Of a DNA stretch of 64,000 nucleotides, positions 45,446-54,978 are shown in pieces. Where the stretch lies: contig NZ_LGDD01000188.1 of the NCBI RefSeq assembly GCF_001279695.1, positions 1 to 64,000 of the forward strand. The letters are read 5' to 3'. Origin of the DNA: Streptomyces sp. WM6378. Lineage in GTDB: Bacteria; Actinomycetota; Actinomycetes; Streptomycetales; Streptomycetaceae. How positions within the stretch are numbered: the first letter of the stretch is position 1; every line of letters starts with the position of its first letter. A program made the position numbers and the translations under genes. Under the pieces are notes generated by a model that saw only the letters and a program-made list of their open reading frames with translations, was not told the origin of the DNA and searched no databases.

Positions 45446-46909
45446 TCAGGCGTGCTTCGGCTTCTGGGTGTGCCAGTCCGGGTGGCCCGGCATCGGCGGC
45501 GTCTTCTCCCCGTACAGCCACGCCTTGAAGAAGCCGGACAGGTCACGGCCCGCGATCCGGGAGGCGAGCGCGGAGAAGTCGGCGGTCGTGGCGGTGGAGT
45601 CCCGGTGGTCCCGCACCCAGCGTCGCTCCAGGCGGTCGAAGGCCTTCGTGCCGATCTCCTCGCGGAGGGCGTACAGGACGAGGGCGCTGCCGTCGTAGAC
45701 GATCGGCCGGAAGATCCCGATCTTCTGTCCGGGGGCGGACGCCCTGGGCGCGGCGGGCGGCCCGCCGGCGGCGCGCCAGCCGTCGGACAGGCCGTAGGCG
45801 GCCTTCATCCGCTGGTCCATGGACCGCTTGCCGAACTCCTCGGCGTACTTCGCCTCGTACCAGGTGGCGTGCCCCTCGTTCAGCCAGACGTCCGCCCAGC
45901 GGCGGGGCGAGACGCTGTCGCCGAACCAGTGGTGGGCCAGCTCGTGCACCATGACCGCGTCCACGTACCACTCGGGGAACTCCGGCCGCACGAAGAGGGA
46001 CCGCTCGAACAGGGTCAGGGTCTGCGTCTCCAGCTCGAAGCCGGTGTCGGCGCCCGCGATCAGCGCCCCGTACGTCTCGAACGGGTACCGCCCGACCTGC
46101 CGCTCCATCCACGCGATGTGCCCGGGCGTCTTCTTCAGCCAGGGCTCAAGGACGGCCTTGTCGGCGGCGGGGACCACGTCGCGGATGGGCAGCCCGTGCG
46201 GCCCCTCCCGGTGCAGCACCACGGAGTGCCCGATCGACACCTGGGCCAGCTCGGTCGCCATGGGGTGACTGGTGCGGTACGTGGAGACGACGCGGCCTCC
46301 CTGGCGCTCCCGCGCGATCGGCAGCCCGTTGGCGACGACGGTCACATCCGCCGGGGCGGCCACGTGGAAGGTGAAGAACGCCTTGTCGGAAGGGTGGTCG
46401 TTGCAGGGGAACACCCGGTGGGCGGCGTCGGCCTGGTTGGCCATCACCAGACCGTCGGTGGTGCGCACCCAGCCGCCGTCACGTGCCGCGTTCGGGTCGC
46501 TGGTGTGCCGCACGGTGATCCGCACCGGCTCACCGGCGTGGACCGGGCTCTGCGGAGTGACCACCAGGTCCTCGTCGACGCTGGCGAACTCCGCCGGCCG
46601 CCCATTGACCTCGACCCCGTGTACCGTGCCCCGGGCGAAGTCGAGGTTGATCCGCTCCAGACCGTCGGTGGCGACGGCATCGATGGTGGTGACGGCCTCC
46701 ATCGGCTTGCTGTTGTCACCCAGATAGGTGAGCCCGATGTCGTACGAGAGCACGTCGTACCCGGGGTTGCCCAGATGCGGGAACAGCGGATCCCCGATCC
46801 CGAGCGGCACCGGGGCGGGCAGGGCCGCGGCGACTACGGATGCCGCGGCCGCGCCAAGCAGCACGGCACGCAGTCGGCGGGAACGGGGGCGGCGCGGGGT
46901 CAGCGACAT
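45446..46909 (-). CDS. Secreted M1-family zinc metallopeptidase
   Basis: A 487-residue aminopeptidase-like enzyme. A twin-Arg-poor basic N-terminus and Ala-rich segment (RRLRAVLLGAAAASVVAAALP) form a signal peptide. The zinc site is HELAHHWFG with the second ligand in NEGHATWYEAKYAEEFG. The aminopeptidase N fold starts at GYDVLSYDIGLTYLGD. The GXMEN exopeptidase motif is replaced by GADTGFELETQT, so classical aminopeptidase specificity is uncertain. It lacks the large C-terminal helical domain of PepN. Likely extracellular. Confidence 0.88.
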   Translation of the reverse strand: MSLTPRRPRSRRLRAVLLGAAAASVVAAALPAPVPLGIGDPLFPHLGNPGYDVLSYDIGLTYLGDNSKPMEAVTTIDAVATDGLERINLDFARGTVHGVEVNGRPAEFASVDEDLVVTPQSPVHAGEPVRITVRHTSDPNAARDGGWVRTTDGLVMANQADAAHRVFPCNDHPSDKAFFTFHVAAPADVTVVANGLPIARERQGGRVVSTYRTSHPMATELAQVSIGHSVVLHREGPHGLPIRDVVPAADKAVLEPWLKKTPGHIAWMERQVGRYPFETYGALIAGADTGFELETQTLTLFERSLFVRPEFPEWYVDAVMVHELAHHWFGDSVSPRRWADVWLNEGHATWYEAKYAEEFGKRSMDQRMKAAYGLSDGWRAAGGPPAAPRASAPGQKIGIFRPIVYDGSALVLYALREEIGTKAFDRLERRWVRDHRDSTATTADFSALASRIAGRDLSGFFKAWLYGEKTPPMPGHPDWHTQKPKHA

Positions 46910-46985
46910 GCCCTACCGCTACCAGCGCGATGGTCATCAGCTCAGCCGACTCGCATGGGGGCCACTCGAACGAGGGGCGTGCTGC

Positions 46986-49070
46986 TCACCCCGCGGCCGC
47001 CGGATGCTGCGCCCGGCTCACGTCGTACACCCCCGCCACGTCGCGCATGGCCCGCATGAGGGCGGGCAGCCCGGCGGCGTCCGGGAGTTGGAGGGTGTAG
47101 GTGTGGCGCACCCGTTGTTCGCTGGGGGGTTCCACCGTGGCCGAGACGACGGCCGCGTCGGCGCCGGCGATGGCCTCCGTCAGGTCGGCGAGGAGCCGGG
47201 GGCGGCCGAAGGCCTCGGCGACCAGGGTGACCCTGCACTCCGCGACGTCCCCCCAGCGCACCTCCACGGGCGCGCGGCCCACGGCCTTCATGCGGGCGAC
47301 GGCCGGGCACTCCTGGCGGTGGACGGTCACCGCCGCGCCGCGTACCGAGAACCCGGTGACCACATCGGGCGGCACGGGGGTGCAGCAGCCGGCGAGACGT
47401 ACCGTCACATCGGGCAGGTCGGTCACCGCGTTGGCGGCCGCGCGCCGGTCGGCCGGGACGTTGACCTGCGGCCGGGGCGCCGCGGCCGGCACCTTGACGC
47501 CCTCCGGGTTGACCGCGAGCCAGCCGCTGATCGCGATCCGCGCGCCCGGGGTCCTGGCGTGGTCGAGCCAGTCGGCGGAGGGGCCGGAGGCGGCGTCCTG
47601 GGCGAGCAGGGGCTGCACGGTGTCGCCGTCGTTCAGGACCGTACTGAGCGTCGCCAGGCGGCCGTTGACGCGGGCGCCGATGCAGCTGTGGGCGTCCTCG
47701 CCGTACTGCGCGTACGCGGCGTCCACACAGCTCGCGCCGGCCGGCAGGACCAGGGTGTGGCCGTCGGCGCAGAAGACCGTGATCTCGCTGTCCCCCGCCA
47801 GTTCCTCGCGCAGGGAGGACCAGAACGTGTCCGGGTCGGGGGCGTTCTGCTGCCAGTCGAGGAGGCGGGAGAGCCAGCCGGGCCTCGTGGGGTCCTCGCG
47901 TTCGTCGCCCGCCTGCTGCGCCCCGTCGCCGGGGCCGCCCGCGTAGGGGTTGCCGAGCGCGACGACGCCGGCCTCGGCGACCTTGTGCATCTGGTGCGTA
48001 CGGATGAGGACTTCGGCGACCTCGCCGCCCGGGCCGACGACCGCCGTGTGGAGCGACTGGTACAGGTTGAACTTGGGCGAGGCGATGAAGTCCTTGAACT
48101 CGGAGACGACCGGCGTGAAGCAGGTGTGCAGTTCGCCCAGGACCGCGTAGCAGTCGGCGTCCTCGGCGACCAGGACGAGCAGCCGGCCGAAGTCGCTTCC
48201 GCGCAGTTCGCCGCGTTTGAGCTGCACCCGGTGCACGGAGACGAAGTGGCGTGGCCGGATGAGGACTTCGGCGCTGATCCCGGCCTCGCGCAGCACCCCG
48301 CGCACGCCGTCGGCGATGCCGGTGAGCGGGTCGACGGTGCCGGAGTTGGCCGCGATGAGGATCCGGGTGCGCTCGTACTCCTCGGGGTGCAGGATCGCGA
48401 AGACCAGGTCCTCCAGTTCGGACTTGAGGGCCTGCACGCCGAGGCGTTCGGCGAGGGGGATCAGAACGTCCCTGGTGACCTTGGCGATCCGGGCCTGTTT
48501 CTCGGGCCGCATCACACCGAGGGTGCGCATGTTGTGCAGCCGGTCGGCCAGTTTGATCGACATCACGCGTACGTCGTCGCCGGTGGCGACCAGCATCTTG
48601 CGGAAGGTCTCCGGTTCGGCCGCGGCTCCGTAGTCGACCTTCTCCAGTTTGGTGACGCCGTCCACCAGATAGGTGACTTCCTCGCCGAATTCGGCCCGTA
48701 CCTGATCGAGTGTCACTTCGGTGTCCTCGACGGTGTCGTGGAGGAGCGACGCGGTCAAGGTGGTGGTCTCTGCACCCAGTTCGGCGAGGATCAGCGTCAC
48801 GGCCAGCGGATGCGTGATGTAGGGCTCGCCGCTCTTGCGGAACTGGCCGCGGTGGGACGTTTCGGCAAGGACGTACGCCCGGTGCAGCACGGCCAGATCG
48901 GCGTCGGGGTGGTGGGCCCGGTGCGCGTCGGCCACATGGCCGATGGCGTCGGGCAGCCGGTCCCGGGAGACCGGGCCGAGCAGTGCCGCGCGACCCAGCC
49001 GGCGGAGGTCGATCCTGGGGCGGCCGCGTCGGCGGCTCTGAGCACCAGGATTTGTGGCCTCTGCACTCAT
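46986..49070 (-). CDS. rshA: RelA/SpoT homolog (ppGpp synthetase/hydrolase), RshA-like
   Basis: A 694-residue alarmone enzyme. The HD hydrolase domain has YITHPLAVTLILAELG and LLHDTVEDTEVTLDQV at about 75-110 and KLADRLHNMRTL. The synthetase-like region has FKDFIASPKFNLYQSLHTAVVG and EVLIRTHQMHKVAEAG. TGS and ACT domains follow (ITVFCADGHTLVLPAGASCVDAAY and LLADLTEAIAGADAAV). The segment before the synthetase loop (FVSVHRVQLKRGEL, FGRLLVLVAED) departs from the canonical YSIYRKM and AVRIIV. ATG 49070 follows GGAGG. Assigned as the second Streptomyces long RSH, distinct from the main RelA. Confidence 0.85.
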   Translation of the reverse strand: MSAEATNPGAQSRRRGRPRIDLRRLGRAALLGPVSRDRLPDAIGHVADAHRAHHPDADLAVLHRAYVLAETSHRGQFRKSGEPYITHPLAVTLILAELGAETTTLTASLLHDTVEDTEVTLDQVRAEFGEEVTYLVDGVTKLEKVDYGAAAEPETFRKMLVATGDDVRVMSIKLADRLHNMRTLGVMRPEKQARIAKVTRDVLIPLAERLGVQALKSELEDLVFAILHPEEYERTRILIAANSGTVDPLTGIADGVRGVLREAGISAEVLIRPRHFVSVHRVQLKRGELRGSDFGRLLVLVAEDADCYAVLGELHTCFTPVVSEFKDFIASPKFNLYQSLHTAVVGPGGEVAEVLIRTHQMHKVAEAGVVALGNPYAGGPGDGAQQAGDEREDPTRPGWLSRLLDWQQNAPDPDTFWSSLREELAGDSEITVFCADGHTLVLPAGASCVDAAYAQYGEDAHSCIGARVNGRLATLSTVLNDGDTVQPLLAQDAASGPSADWLDHARTPGARIAISGWLAVNPEGVKVPAAAPRPQVNVPADRRAAANAVTDLPDVTVRLAGCCTPVPPDVVTGFSVRGAAVTVHRQECPAVARMKAVGRAPVEVRWGDVAECRVTLVAEAFGRPRLLADLTEAIAGADAAVVSATVEPPSEQRVRHTYTLQLPDAAGLPALMRAMRDVAGVYDVSRAQHPAAAG

Positions 49071-49277
49071 GGGGCACCTCCGGCAGCATCGACCGGTGGT
49101 GGAGGGACCGGCGTGCCCCTCCGGACCGGTGCTTGATGCTACCGACCCCACCACGTGGCGCAGTCCCGCTCTCGCTCAGCGTGAACCGGATCACCCATTC
49201 GAGCGAAGGTTCAGGACACGGCCGTTTCGATCCCGGCGGGGCCGATCATGGTGCGGCAAACGCCTTCGGATGCCGGG

Positions 49278-50141
49278 TCAGGCGGTCAGCAGCGACGGGT
49301 CGATGACGCCTTCGGCGACGATCACCGCGGGTCCGGTCATCTCGATCTCACCGTCCGGGTACTCGGTGATGACCAGGGTGCCGCCGGGAAGGTCGACCGT
49401 GTACGTGGCCGGGGTGCCGGTGACCGCCGGGTCCGCCCCGTCCCTGCGTGCGGCGGCGACGGCGACCGCGCAGGCGCCGGTGCCGCAGGAGCGGGTCTCG
49501 CCCGCGCCCCGCTCGTGGACCCGCATCGCGACGTGTGCGGGGCCCCGGTCCACGACGAACTCGATGTTCACGCCGTCCGGGTAGACCTCCGCCGGGCTGA
49601 ACGGGGGCACCGAGCGCAGCTCTCCCGCGTGCTCCAGGTCGGCCACGAAGGCGACCGCGTGCGGGTTGCCCATGTTCACGTTGCGCGCGGGCCAGCTGCG
49701 GCCGTCCACGCTGACCGTGACCCCGGCCTCGGGGAGCAGGGCGCGCCCCATGGAGACGGTGATCTCACCACCCTTGGCGACGTGCACCTTCTTGACCCCG
49801 CCGCGGGTGGCGACGGCAAGGTCGCCCTCCTCGACGAGCCCGGCACGCTCCAGGTAGCCGGCGAAGACGCGCACCCCGTTGCCGCACATCTCGGCGATCG
49901 AGCCGTCGCCGTTGCGGTAGTCCATGAACCATTCGGCCTCGCCGGCCATGGCCTTCGCCTCCGGGTGGGCCGCGCTGCGCACCACGTGGAGCAGGCCGTC
50001 GCCGCCGATTCCGGCCCGGCGGTCGCAGAGCCTGGCCACGACGGGCGCGGGCAGGTCGAGGGCGTTGTCCGGGTCGGGGACGATCACGAAGTCGTTCTCG
50101 GTCCCGTGGCCCTTGAGGAAGGCGATCGGCGAAGTGTTCAC
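49278..50141 (-). CDS. dapF: Diaminopimelate epimerase
   Basis: A 287-residue PLP-independent epimerase converting LL- to meso-diaminopimelate for lysine and peptidoglycan. The two catalytic Cys are in AEMCGNGVRVFAGY and RSCGTGACAVAVAA. FLKGHGTENDFVIVPD and RRAGIGGDGLL are the N-terminal family blocks. The GTG at 50141 gives MNTSPIAFLKGHGTEND, the expected N-terminus. It stands 77 bp after a membrane-protein gene and 207 bp before rshA. Confidence 0.96.
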   Translation of the reverse strand: MNTSPIAFLKGHGTENDFVIVPDPDNALDLPAPVVARLCDRRAGIGGDGLLHVVRSAAHPEAKAMAGEAEWFMDYRNGDGSIAEMCGNGVRVFAGYLERAGLVEEGDLAVATRGGVKKVHVAKGGEITVSMGRALLPEAGVTVSVDGRSWPARNVNMGNPHAVAFVADLEHAGELRSVPPFSPAEVYPDGVNIEFVVDRGPAHVAMRVHERGAGETRSCGTGACAVAVAAARRDGADPAVTGTPATYTVDLPGGTLVITEYPDGEIEMTGPAVIVAEGVIDPSLLTA

Positions 50142-50218
50142 GCGTCAATCGTACGGGGACGCACTGACAGCGGGCCGGGACGGCGGTCGTGAACTGCGGT
50201 TACCGACCTGAGGCGGGC

Positions 50219-50797
50219 TCAGCGGAGCCGGGCCACGCGCCAGACCGCGAGCGCGACGACGACGCCGGCGACACCCACGTACAGGGCGAGGACCCGCCAG
50301 TCCGGCCGCTCCTTGGAGCCCCGGGTGGGCAGCCCCGGCCAGGTGTGGCCGACGCGGCGCGCGGCCATCATGCCCCAGCCCGCGGCGCAGCAGCTGATGA
50401 GGAGTCCGAGCATGGCCACGACCGGTCCGCCGTCGCCGAACTCGAAGGCCAGGGGGAACGCGAACATGAGCGAGCCGAGCGCCGCGAGCATCACGATGGG
50501 GGCGAGCTGCCAGATCCTCAACCGGCGCTGTGGGCGCAGTTCGACCTCGACCTCACCACCGTCGGAGACCGCTCCGACGGAGCCGTCCTCCGGCCCGTCC
50601 GGGCTCAGTCCCGAGGCGCCGAGCACCGCGGAACCCAGCGCGGACGAGGTCGCTTCCGGGGCGCGCGCGGTGTCGTCCGCGCCTTCGGCGGATTCCGCTT
50701 GCGCGGTGTTCGGGGTCGCTGAACCGTGATCCGTCGAGCGCTGGCGCGCGGTGTCGTCCCGCGATCCTTGCTCTCTGTCCCGAGGGCCGGCCTCCAT
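50219..50797 (-). CDS. Membrane protein of unknown function
   Basis: A 192-residue protein. The first 105 residues are acidic, Ser/Ala/Gly-rich and disordered. Three hydrophobic segments follow: IWQLAPIVMLAALGSLMFAFPLAF, GPVVAMLGLLISCCAAGWGMMAA and RVLALYVGVAGVVVALAVW. The tail is short and basic. ATG 50797 was preferred to GTG 50854 because GGGAGGG precedes it. Conserved between miaA and dapF in streptomycetes, as I recall, but without known function. Confidence 0.75.
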   Translation of the reverse strand: MEAGPRDREQGSRDDTARQRSTDHGSATPNTAQAESAEGADDTARAPEATSSALGSAVLGASGLSPDGPEDGSVGAVSDGGEVEVELRPQRRLRIWQLAPIVMLAALGSLMFAFPLAFEFGDGGPVVAMLGLLISCCAAGWGMMAARRVGHTWPGLPTRGSKERPDWRVLALYVGVAGVVVALAVWRVARLR

Positions 50798-50904
50798 CGC
50801 CACGCGCCCTCCCAACTCGGACTCCACTGGTCGATCGACGATTGATGATGGCACGCGCGAGAGTGCCGCAATGACCGGCGGAGCGTCCCGATGCCATCAC
50901 GTGA

Positions 50905-51849
50905 TCAGGCTGTAACCGCTCGTTCGACCAACGCCAGCGCCTGGTGCGGGAGTTCCTCGCGGTGCTCCACGGCGCCGCTCAACCAGTGGACGCGTGGATC
51001 GCGCCGAAACCAGGAGTCCTGGCGGCGCGCGAAGCGCTTGGTGGCGCGCACGGTTTCGGCGCGCGCCTCGTCCTCGGTGCACTCGCCGGCGAACGCCGCG
51101 AGGATCTGCTGGTAGCCGAGCGCCCGTGACGCGGTACGCCCCTCGCGCAGTCCGCTTTCCTCCAGCGCCCGCACTTCTTCGATCAGTCCCGCTTCCCACA
51201 TCCGGTCGACGCGCAGCGCGATCCGCTCGTCGAGCTCGGGGCGGCCGACGTCGACGCCGATCTGGACGGTGTCGTACACCGATTCGTGCGTGGGGAGATT
51301 GGCCGTGAACGGCCGGCCGGTGATCTCGATCACTTCGAGGGCGCGGACGATGCGGCGGCCGTTGCTGGGCAGGATCACGCGGGCCGCCTCGGGGTCGGCG
51401 GCCGCCAGCTGGACGTGCAGGGCGCCGGGGCCCCGCACCTCCAGCTCGCTCTCCAGACGGGCGCGCACTTCGGGGTCGGTGCCCGGGAAGTCGAGCACGT
51501 CGATCGCTCCGCGCACATAGAGTCCGGATCCGCCGACGAGGACGGGGGTGCGCCCTTCGGCGAGCAGCCGGTCGATCTCGGCGCGGGCGAGCTTCTGGTA
51601 GCTGGCGACATTGGCCGGTTCCGTCACGTCCCAGATGTCGAGGAGGTGGTGCGGGATGCCGCCGCGCTCGTCGAGCGTCAGCTTGGCGGTACCGATGTCC
51701 ATCCCCCGGTAGAGCTGCATGGAGTCGGCGTTGACGACCTCGCCGCCCAGCTGCTGGGCGAGGAAGACGCCCAGATCGGACTTTCCGGCCGCTGTCGGGC
51801 CGACGACGGCGATGACCCGCGGTGCGGGAGCTGCACTTCTCACGGTCAC
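50905..51849 (-). CDS. miaA: tRNA dimethylallyltransferase
   Basis: A 314-residue prenyltransferase that adds a dimethylallyl group to A37 of tRNAs reading UNN codons. VVGPTAAGKSDLGVFLAQQLGGEVVNADSMQLYRGMDIGTAK is the P-loop and DSxQ region; GGSGLYVRGAID and GRRIVRALEVIEITGRPFT are family blocks. GTG 51849 fits a GGGGAGG 11 bases upstream; GTG 51843 is also possible. The product is the substrate of MiaB, encoded 1.6 kb away on the same strand. Confidence 0.95.
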   Translation of the reverse strand: MTVRSAAPAPRVIAVVGPTAAGKSDLGVFLAQQLGGEVVNADSMQLYRGMDIGTAKLTLDERGGIPHHLLDIWDVTEPANVASYQKLARAEIDRLLAEGRTPVLVGGSGLYVRGAIDVLDFPGTDPEVRARLESELEVRGPGALHVQLAAADPEAARVILPSNGRRIVRALEVIEITGRPFTANLPTHESVYDTVQIGVDVGRPELDERIALRVDRMWEAGLIEEVRALEESGLREGRTASRALGYQQILAAFAGECTEDEARAETVRATKRFARRQDSWFRRDPRVHWLSGAVEHREELPHQALALVERAVTA

Positions 51850-52025
51850 AGTCTCGCAAACCTCCCCGGCCCTCCTCGAACGAGCTACGTGACGGGGCGC
51901 CGCTGGCTTCGTTGCCTGTTGCGAGGTTCCGAGCGCCGGTTTGTTGACCGGTGCCGCCGGGCGACGCAATGAGGCGCTCCGGTTGGCGCGGGATTTCGCC
52001 CACACGAGTACGCTATGGAGTAGAT

Positions 52026-52310
52026 ATGGGCGTTTTTTCAAGGTTTCGCCGTAAGGCCGATGCGGCTGTCGCGGAGTCGACCGAGGAAGTGAAGGCCGCC
52101 ACGCCGACGGCGGAGCCGGAGACTGAGAGTGGCACCGACACCTCGGCGGACTGCACGGCCGCCGAGGCTTCCGAGGTGTCCGAAGCATCCGAGGAGACCG
52201 AAGCGGCGGAGCCCGCCGAGCCCGCCGCCGCCGAGGGGGTCGAGATCCCCAAGCAGCAGTCGGCCGAGGAGGCCGCGGACAGCGAGGCCGGCGAAGGCGC
52301 CCGCAAGTAG
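52026..52310 (+). CDS. Small Ala/Glu-rich acidic protein (94 aa)
   Basis: After a basic start (MGVFSRFRRKADAAVAES) the protein is a long run of Glu, Ala, Ser and Thr with no hydrophobic core, so it is probably disordered. GGAG lies five bases before the ATG. It is 21 bp upstream of the antitoxin-like gene and likely co-transcribed. The N-terminal FSRFRRK is common in small actinobacterial proteins of unknown role. Confidence 0.7.
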   Translation: MGVFSRFRRKADAAVAESTEEVKAATPTAEPETESGTDTSADCTAAEASEVSEASEETEAAEPAEPAAAEGVEIPKQQSAEEAADSEAGEGARK

Positions 52311-52331
52311 TCCCACGAGGGAAGGTGCCCC

Positions 52332-52574
52332 ATGGGTTTCCTGGACACTTTGAAAGCCAAGCTGGCCCCGGCCAAGGACAAGGTCTCGGACCTCGCGCAG
52401 CAGCACGGGGACAAGATCGACCACGGCCTGGACAAGGCCGCCAAGCTGGTCGACGAAAAGACCAAGGGCAAGTACAGCGACAAGATCGAGTCGGGTACGG
52501 GAAAGGCCAAGGAAGCCCTGGACCGCATCTCCCACAGGGACGGTGGCGGCACGCCGCCGACGTCCGCCTCCTGA
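52332..52574 (+). CDS. MT0933-family antitoxin-like small protein
   Basis: An 80-residue, Lys-rich, helical protein beginning MGFLDTLKAKLAPAKDKVSDLAQQHGDKIDHGLDKAAKLVDEKTKGKY, a match to the MT0933/Rv0909 antitoxin family. In Mycobacterium the antitoxin precedes a toxin; here no toxin gene is adjacent. It follows GAGGGAAGG. It may be a solitary member or have another function, as in many streptomycetes. Confidence 0.8.
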   Translation: MGFLDTLKAKLAPAKDKVSDLAQQHGDKIDHGLDKAAKLVDEKTKGKYSDKIESGTGKAKEALDRISHRDGGGTPPTSAS

Positions 52575-52585
52575 ACCGCGCGCGC

Positions 52586-52622
52586 CGGAGGGCCGTGGAG
52601 CTGCCTGCTCCACGGCCCTCCG
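52586..52622. terminator. Bidirectional terminator
   Basis: A 16-bp perfect stem (52586-52601 with 52607-52622) around TGCCT lies between converging genes. Confidence 0.9.
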
Positions 52623-52648
52623 CCGTGTCCTCTTGGGAATTCTGGGTT

Positions 52649-53350
52649 TCAGGACCAGACGCCGACGAAGTAGCCGACTCCGTAAGGCGCGTCCTCGTAG
52701 AGCAGCCGTCCGGCGAGACGGGCGTCGCCGCCCGCGCCGGCGAGCACCTGCCAGGGTGCGCGTCCCGCCACCTTCAGCTCGTACGCCAGCCGGTCGTCGA
52801 GGCCCATCAGGGTGCTGGTGTCGGCCGCGCCGAGGGCGGCCGACGCGACCTGGTCGAAGCTCGCGGCCCGCTCGTCCAGGTAGCCGGGCGCCTTGAGGGT
52901 GCGGCAGGCGCTGCCGTCGCCCATGACGAGCAGGGCGACGCGGGCGGCCCTGGCCGCGAGGTCCCTTCCGGTGCCGATGCAGGGCCCCGGTTCCAGTTGC
53001 TCGGCGACGGCGAGCCCCTCGACGGGGGCGTCCGCCCAGCCGGCCCGCTCCAGGAGCCAGGCGCCGACCGTCAGCGACAACGGAAGCCGCTGTCCGCCGG
53101 CTTCACCCGGCCCGAGGCGTACGGAAACGTCCACGCCGAACCCGGCGAAGGAGCCGACCGCCCCTTGCCGGAAGGTGCCTCCCTGCTCCGCCGGGCCGAC
53201 CACGACCAGGAGGTCGGGCCGGGACGCGGCGAGGACGCCGACCGCGTCGGCACAGGCGTCGCGTGCCGCGTCGAGTTCCGGCGCGGCGCCCGCGGCGACC
53301 TCGGGTACCAGGAGGGGCGGGCAGGGGCAGACTGCTGCGGCTACGAGCAT
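52649..53350 (-). CDS. LigB-like (class III extradiol dioxygenase subunit B) protein
   Basis: A 233-residue protein opening LVAAAVCPCPPLLVPEVA and containing DLLVVVGPAEQGGTF and ARVALLVMGDGSACRTLKAPGYLDERAASFD. It resembles the LigB/MEMO fold conserved between miaB and miaA in actinomycetes. The usual iron ligands are not clear: the first His of LigB is replaced (CPCPP), and the sequence has almost no His. A ring-cleavage role is therefore unlikely, and the function is unknown. Confidence 0.75.
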   Translation of the reverse strand: MLVAAAVCPCPPLLVPEVAAGAAPELDAARDACADAVGVLAASRPDLLVVVGPAEQGGTFRQGAVGSFAGFGVDVSVRLGPGEAGGQRLPLSLTVGAWLLERAGWADAPVEGLAVAEQLEPGPCIGTGRDLAARAARVALLVMGDGSACRTLKAPGYLDERAASFDQVASAALGAADTSTLMGLDDRLAYELKVAGRAPWQVLAGAGGDARLAGRLLYEDAPYGVGYFVGVWS

Positions 53351-53421
53351 GATCCGCAGCCTAGCCCCGTTGCGGCGGCCCGGCCCCGCCGTCCGGACTC
53401 GGCGGCGGGGACCGTGCGGGC

Positions 53422-54909
53422 TCAGAGGACCGAGCAACCGCCCGTGGGCTCCGGCAGCGGGGCCGGGGCGCCGATCGACGGCAGGCCGAGCATCACGCCG
53501 GCCGACTTCTCGGCGGGGGCCGCGTTGCGCTTCTCCCAGGCGTCGCCCGACCGGGTACGGCGCACCGAGGTCGTCGGACCCTCGGCGAGCAGGTGGTGCG
53601 GGGCCGCGTAGGTGATCTCGACGGTCACCACGTCGCCCGGGCGCACCTCCTGATCCGGCTTGGTGAAGTGGACCAGACGGTTGTCGGGGGCGCGGCCGGA
53701 GAGGCGCTGGGTGGAGCCGTCCTTGCGGCCCTCGCCCTCGGCGACCATGACGTCCAGAACGCGGCCGACCTGCTTCTTGTTCTCCTCCCAGGAGATCTCT
53801 TCCTGGAGGGCGGACAGGCGCATGTAGCGATCCTGAACGACGTCCTTGGAAATCTGTCCGTCCATGGTCGCCGCGGGCGTTCCGGGGCGCTTGGAGTACT
53901 GGAAGGTGAAGGCGTTCGCGAAGCGGGCCTCGCGGACCGTGTGCATGGTCTGCTCGAAGTCCTCCTCGGTCTCGCCGGGGAAGCCCACGATGATGTCGGT
54001 CGAGATGGCGGCGTGCGGAATGGCGGCGCGCACCTTCTCGATGATCCCGAGGAAACGCTCCTGCCGGTACGAGCGGCGCATCGCCTTGAGGACCGTGTCC
54101 GAGCCCGACTGAAGCGGCATGTGGAGCTGCGGCATCACGTTCGGCGTCTCGGCCATGGCGGCGATCACGTCGTCCGTGAAGTCACGCGGGTGCGGCGAGG
54201 TGAACCGGACCCGCTCCAGGCCCTCGATGTTGCCGCAGGCGCGCAGCAGCTTGCTGAAGGCCTCGCGGTCGCCGATGTCCGAACCGTAGGCGTTGACGTT
54301 CTGCCCGAGCAGCGTGATCTCGGAGACGCCCTCGCCGACCAGCGCCTCGATCTCGGCCAGGATGTCGCCGGGACGGCGGTCCTTCTCCTTGCCGCGCAGC
54401 GCCGGGACGATGCAGAAGGTGCACGTGTTGTTGCAGCCCACCGAGATGGACACCCAGGCCGCGTACGCGGACTCGCGGCGGGTCGGCAGCGTGGACGGGA
54501 ACGCCTCCAGGGATTCGGCGATCTCGACCTGAGCCTCCTCCTGGATGCGGGCGCGCTCGAGCAGCACCGGCAGCTTGCCGATGTTGTGCGTGCCGAAGAC
54601 GACATCGACCCAGGGGGCCCGCTGCACGATGGTGTCGCGGTCCTTCTGGGCGAGGCAGCCGCCCACGGCGATCTGCATGCCGGGCCGCTTCGTCTTCATC
54701 GGGGCGAGCCTGCCGAGATTGCCGTACAGCTTGTTGTCGGCGTTCTCCCGCACCGCGCAGGTGTTGAAGACGACGACATCGGCATCACCGTCGGCGCCCT
54801 CGGGCGCGCGGACATATCCGGCCCCCTCAAGGAGGCCGGACAGCCGCTCGGAGTCGTGGACGTTCATCTGGCACCCGTAGGTGCGCACCTCGTAGGTCTT
54901 CGCACTCAT
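53422..54909 (-). CDS. miaB: tRNA-2-methylthio-N6-dimethylallyladenosine synthase
   Basis: A 495-residue radical SAM methylthiotransferase acting on i6A37 of tRNA. N-terminal cluster Cys are in [24 protein letters not shown] and VGGCLAQKD; the radical SAM motif is CNNTCTFC with SVG before it. [19 protein letters not shown] and [16 protein letters not shown] are further MiaB blocks, and a TRAM domain follows. ATG 54909 has only a weak GAG. It acts after MiaA. Confidence 0.96.
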   Translation of the reverse strand: MSAKTYEVRTYGCQMNVHDSERLSGLLEGAGYVRAPEGADGDADVVVFNTCAVRENADNKLYGNLGRLAPMKTKRPGMQIAVGGCLAQKDRDTIVQRAPWVDVVFGTHNIGKLPVLLERARIQEEAQVEIAESLEAFPSTLPTRRESAYAAWVSISVGCNNTCTFCIVPALRGKEKDRRPGDILAEIEALVGEGVSEITLLGQNVNAYGSDIGDREAFSKLLRACGNIEGLERVRFTSPHPRDFTDDVIAAMAETPNVMPQLHMPLQSGSDTVLKAMRRSYRQERFLGIIEKVRAAIPHAAISTDIIVGFPGETEEDFEQTMHTVREARFANAFTFQYSKRPGTPAATMDGQISKDVVQDRYMRLSALQEEISWEENKKQVGRVLDVMVAEGEGRKDGSTQRLSGRAPDNRLVHFTKPDQEVRPGDVVTVEITYAAPHHLLAEGPTTSVRRTRSGDAWEKRNAAPAEKSAGVMLGLPSIGAPAPLPEPTGGCSVL

Positions 54910-54978
54910 CTCGTACACCAGGGTACGGGGCCCGCCGCCCCCTGGTCCTCGCGGGCGATGAACTGGCAGGATCCAGCC

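Noticed and set aside
52649..53350. Functional extradiol ring-cleavage dioxygenase
   Set aside because: The LigB-like fold is present but the iron-ligand histidines are not; its position between miaA and miaB suggests a housekeeping role.
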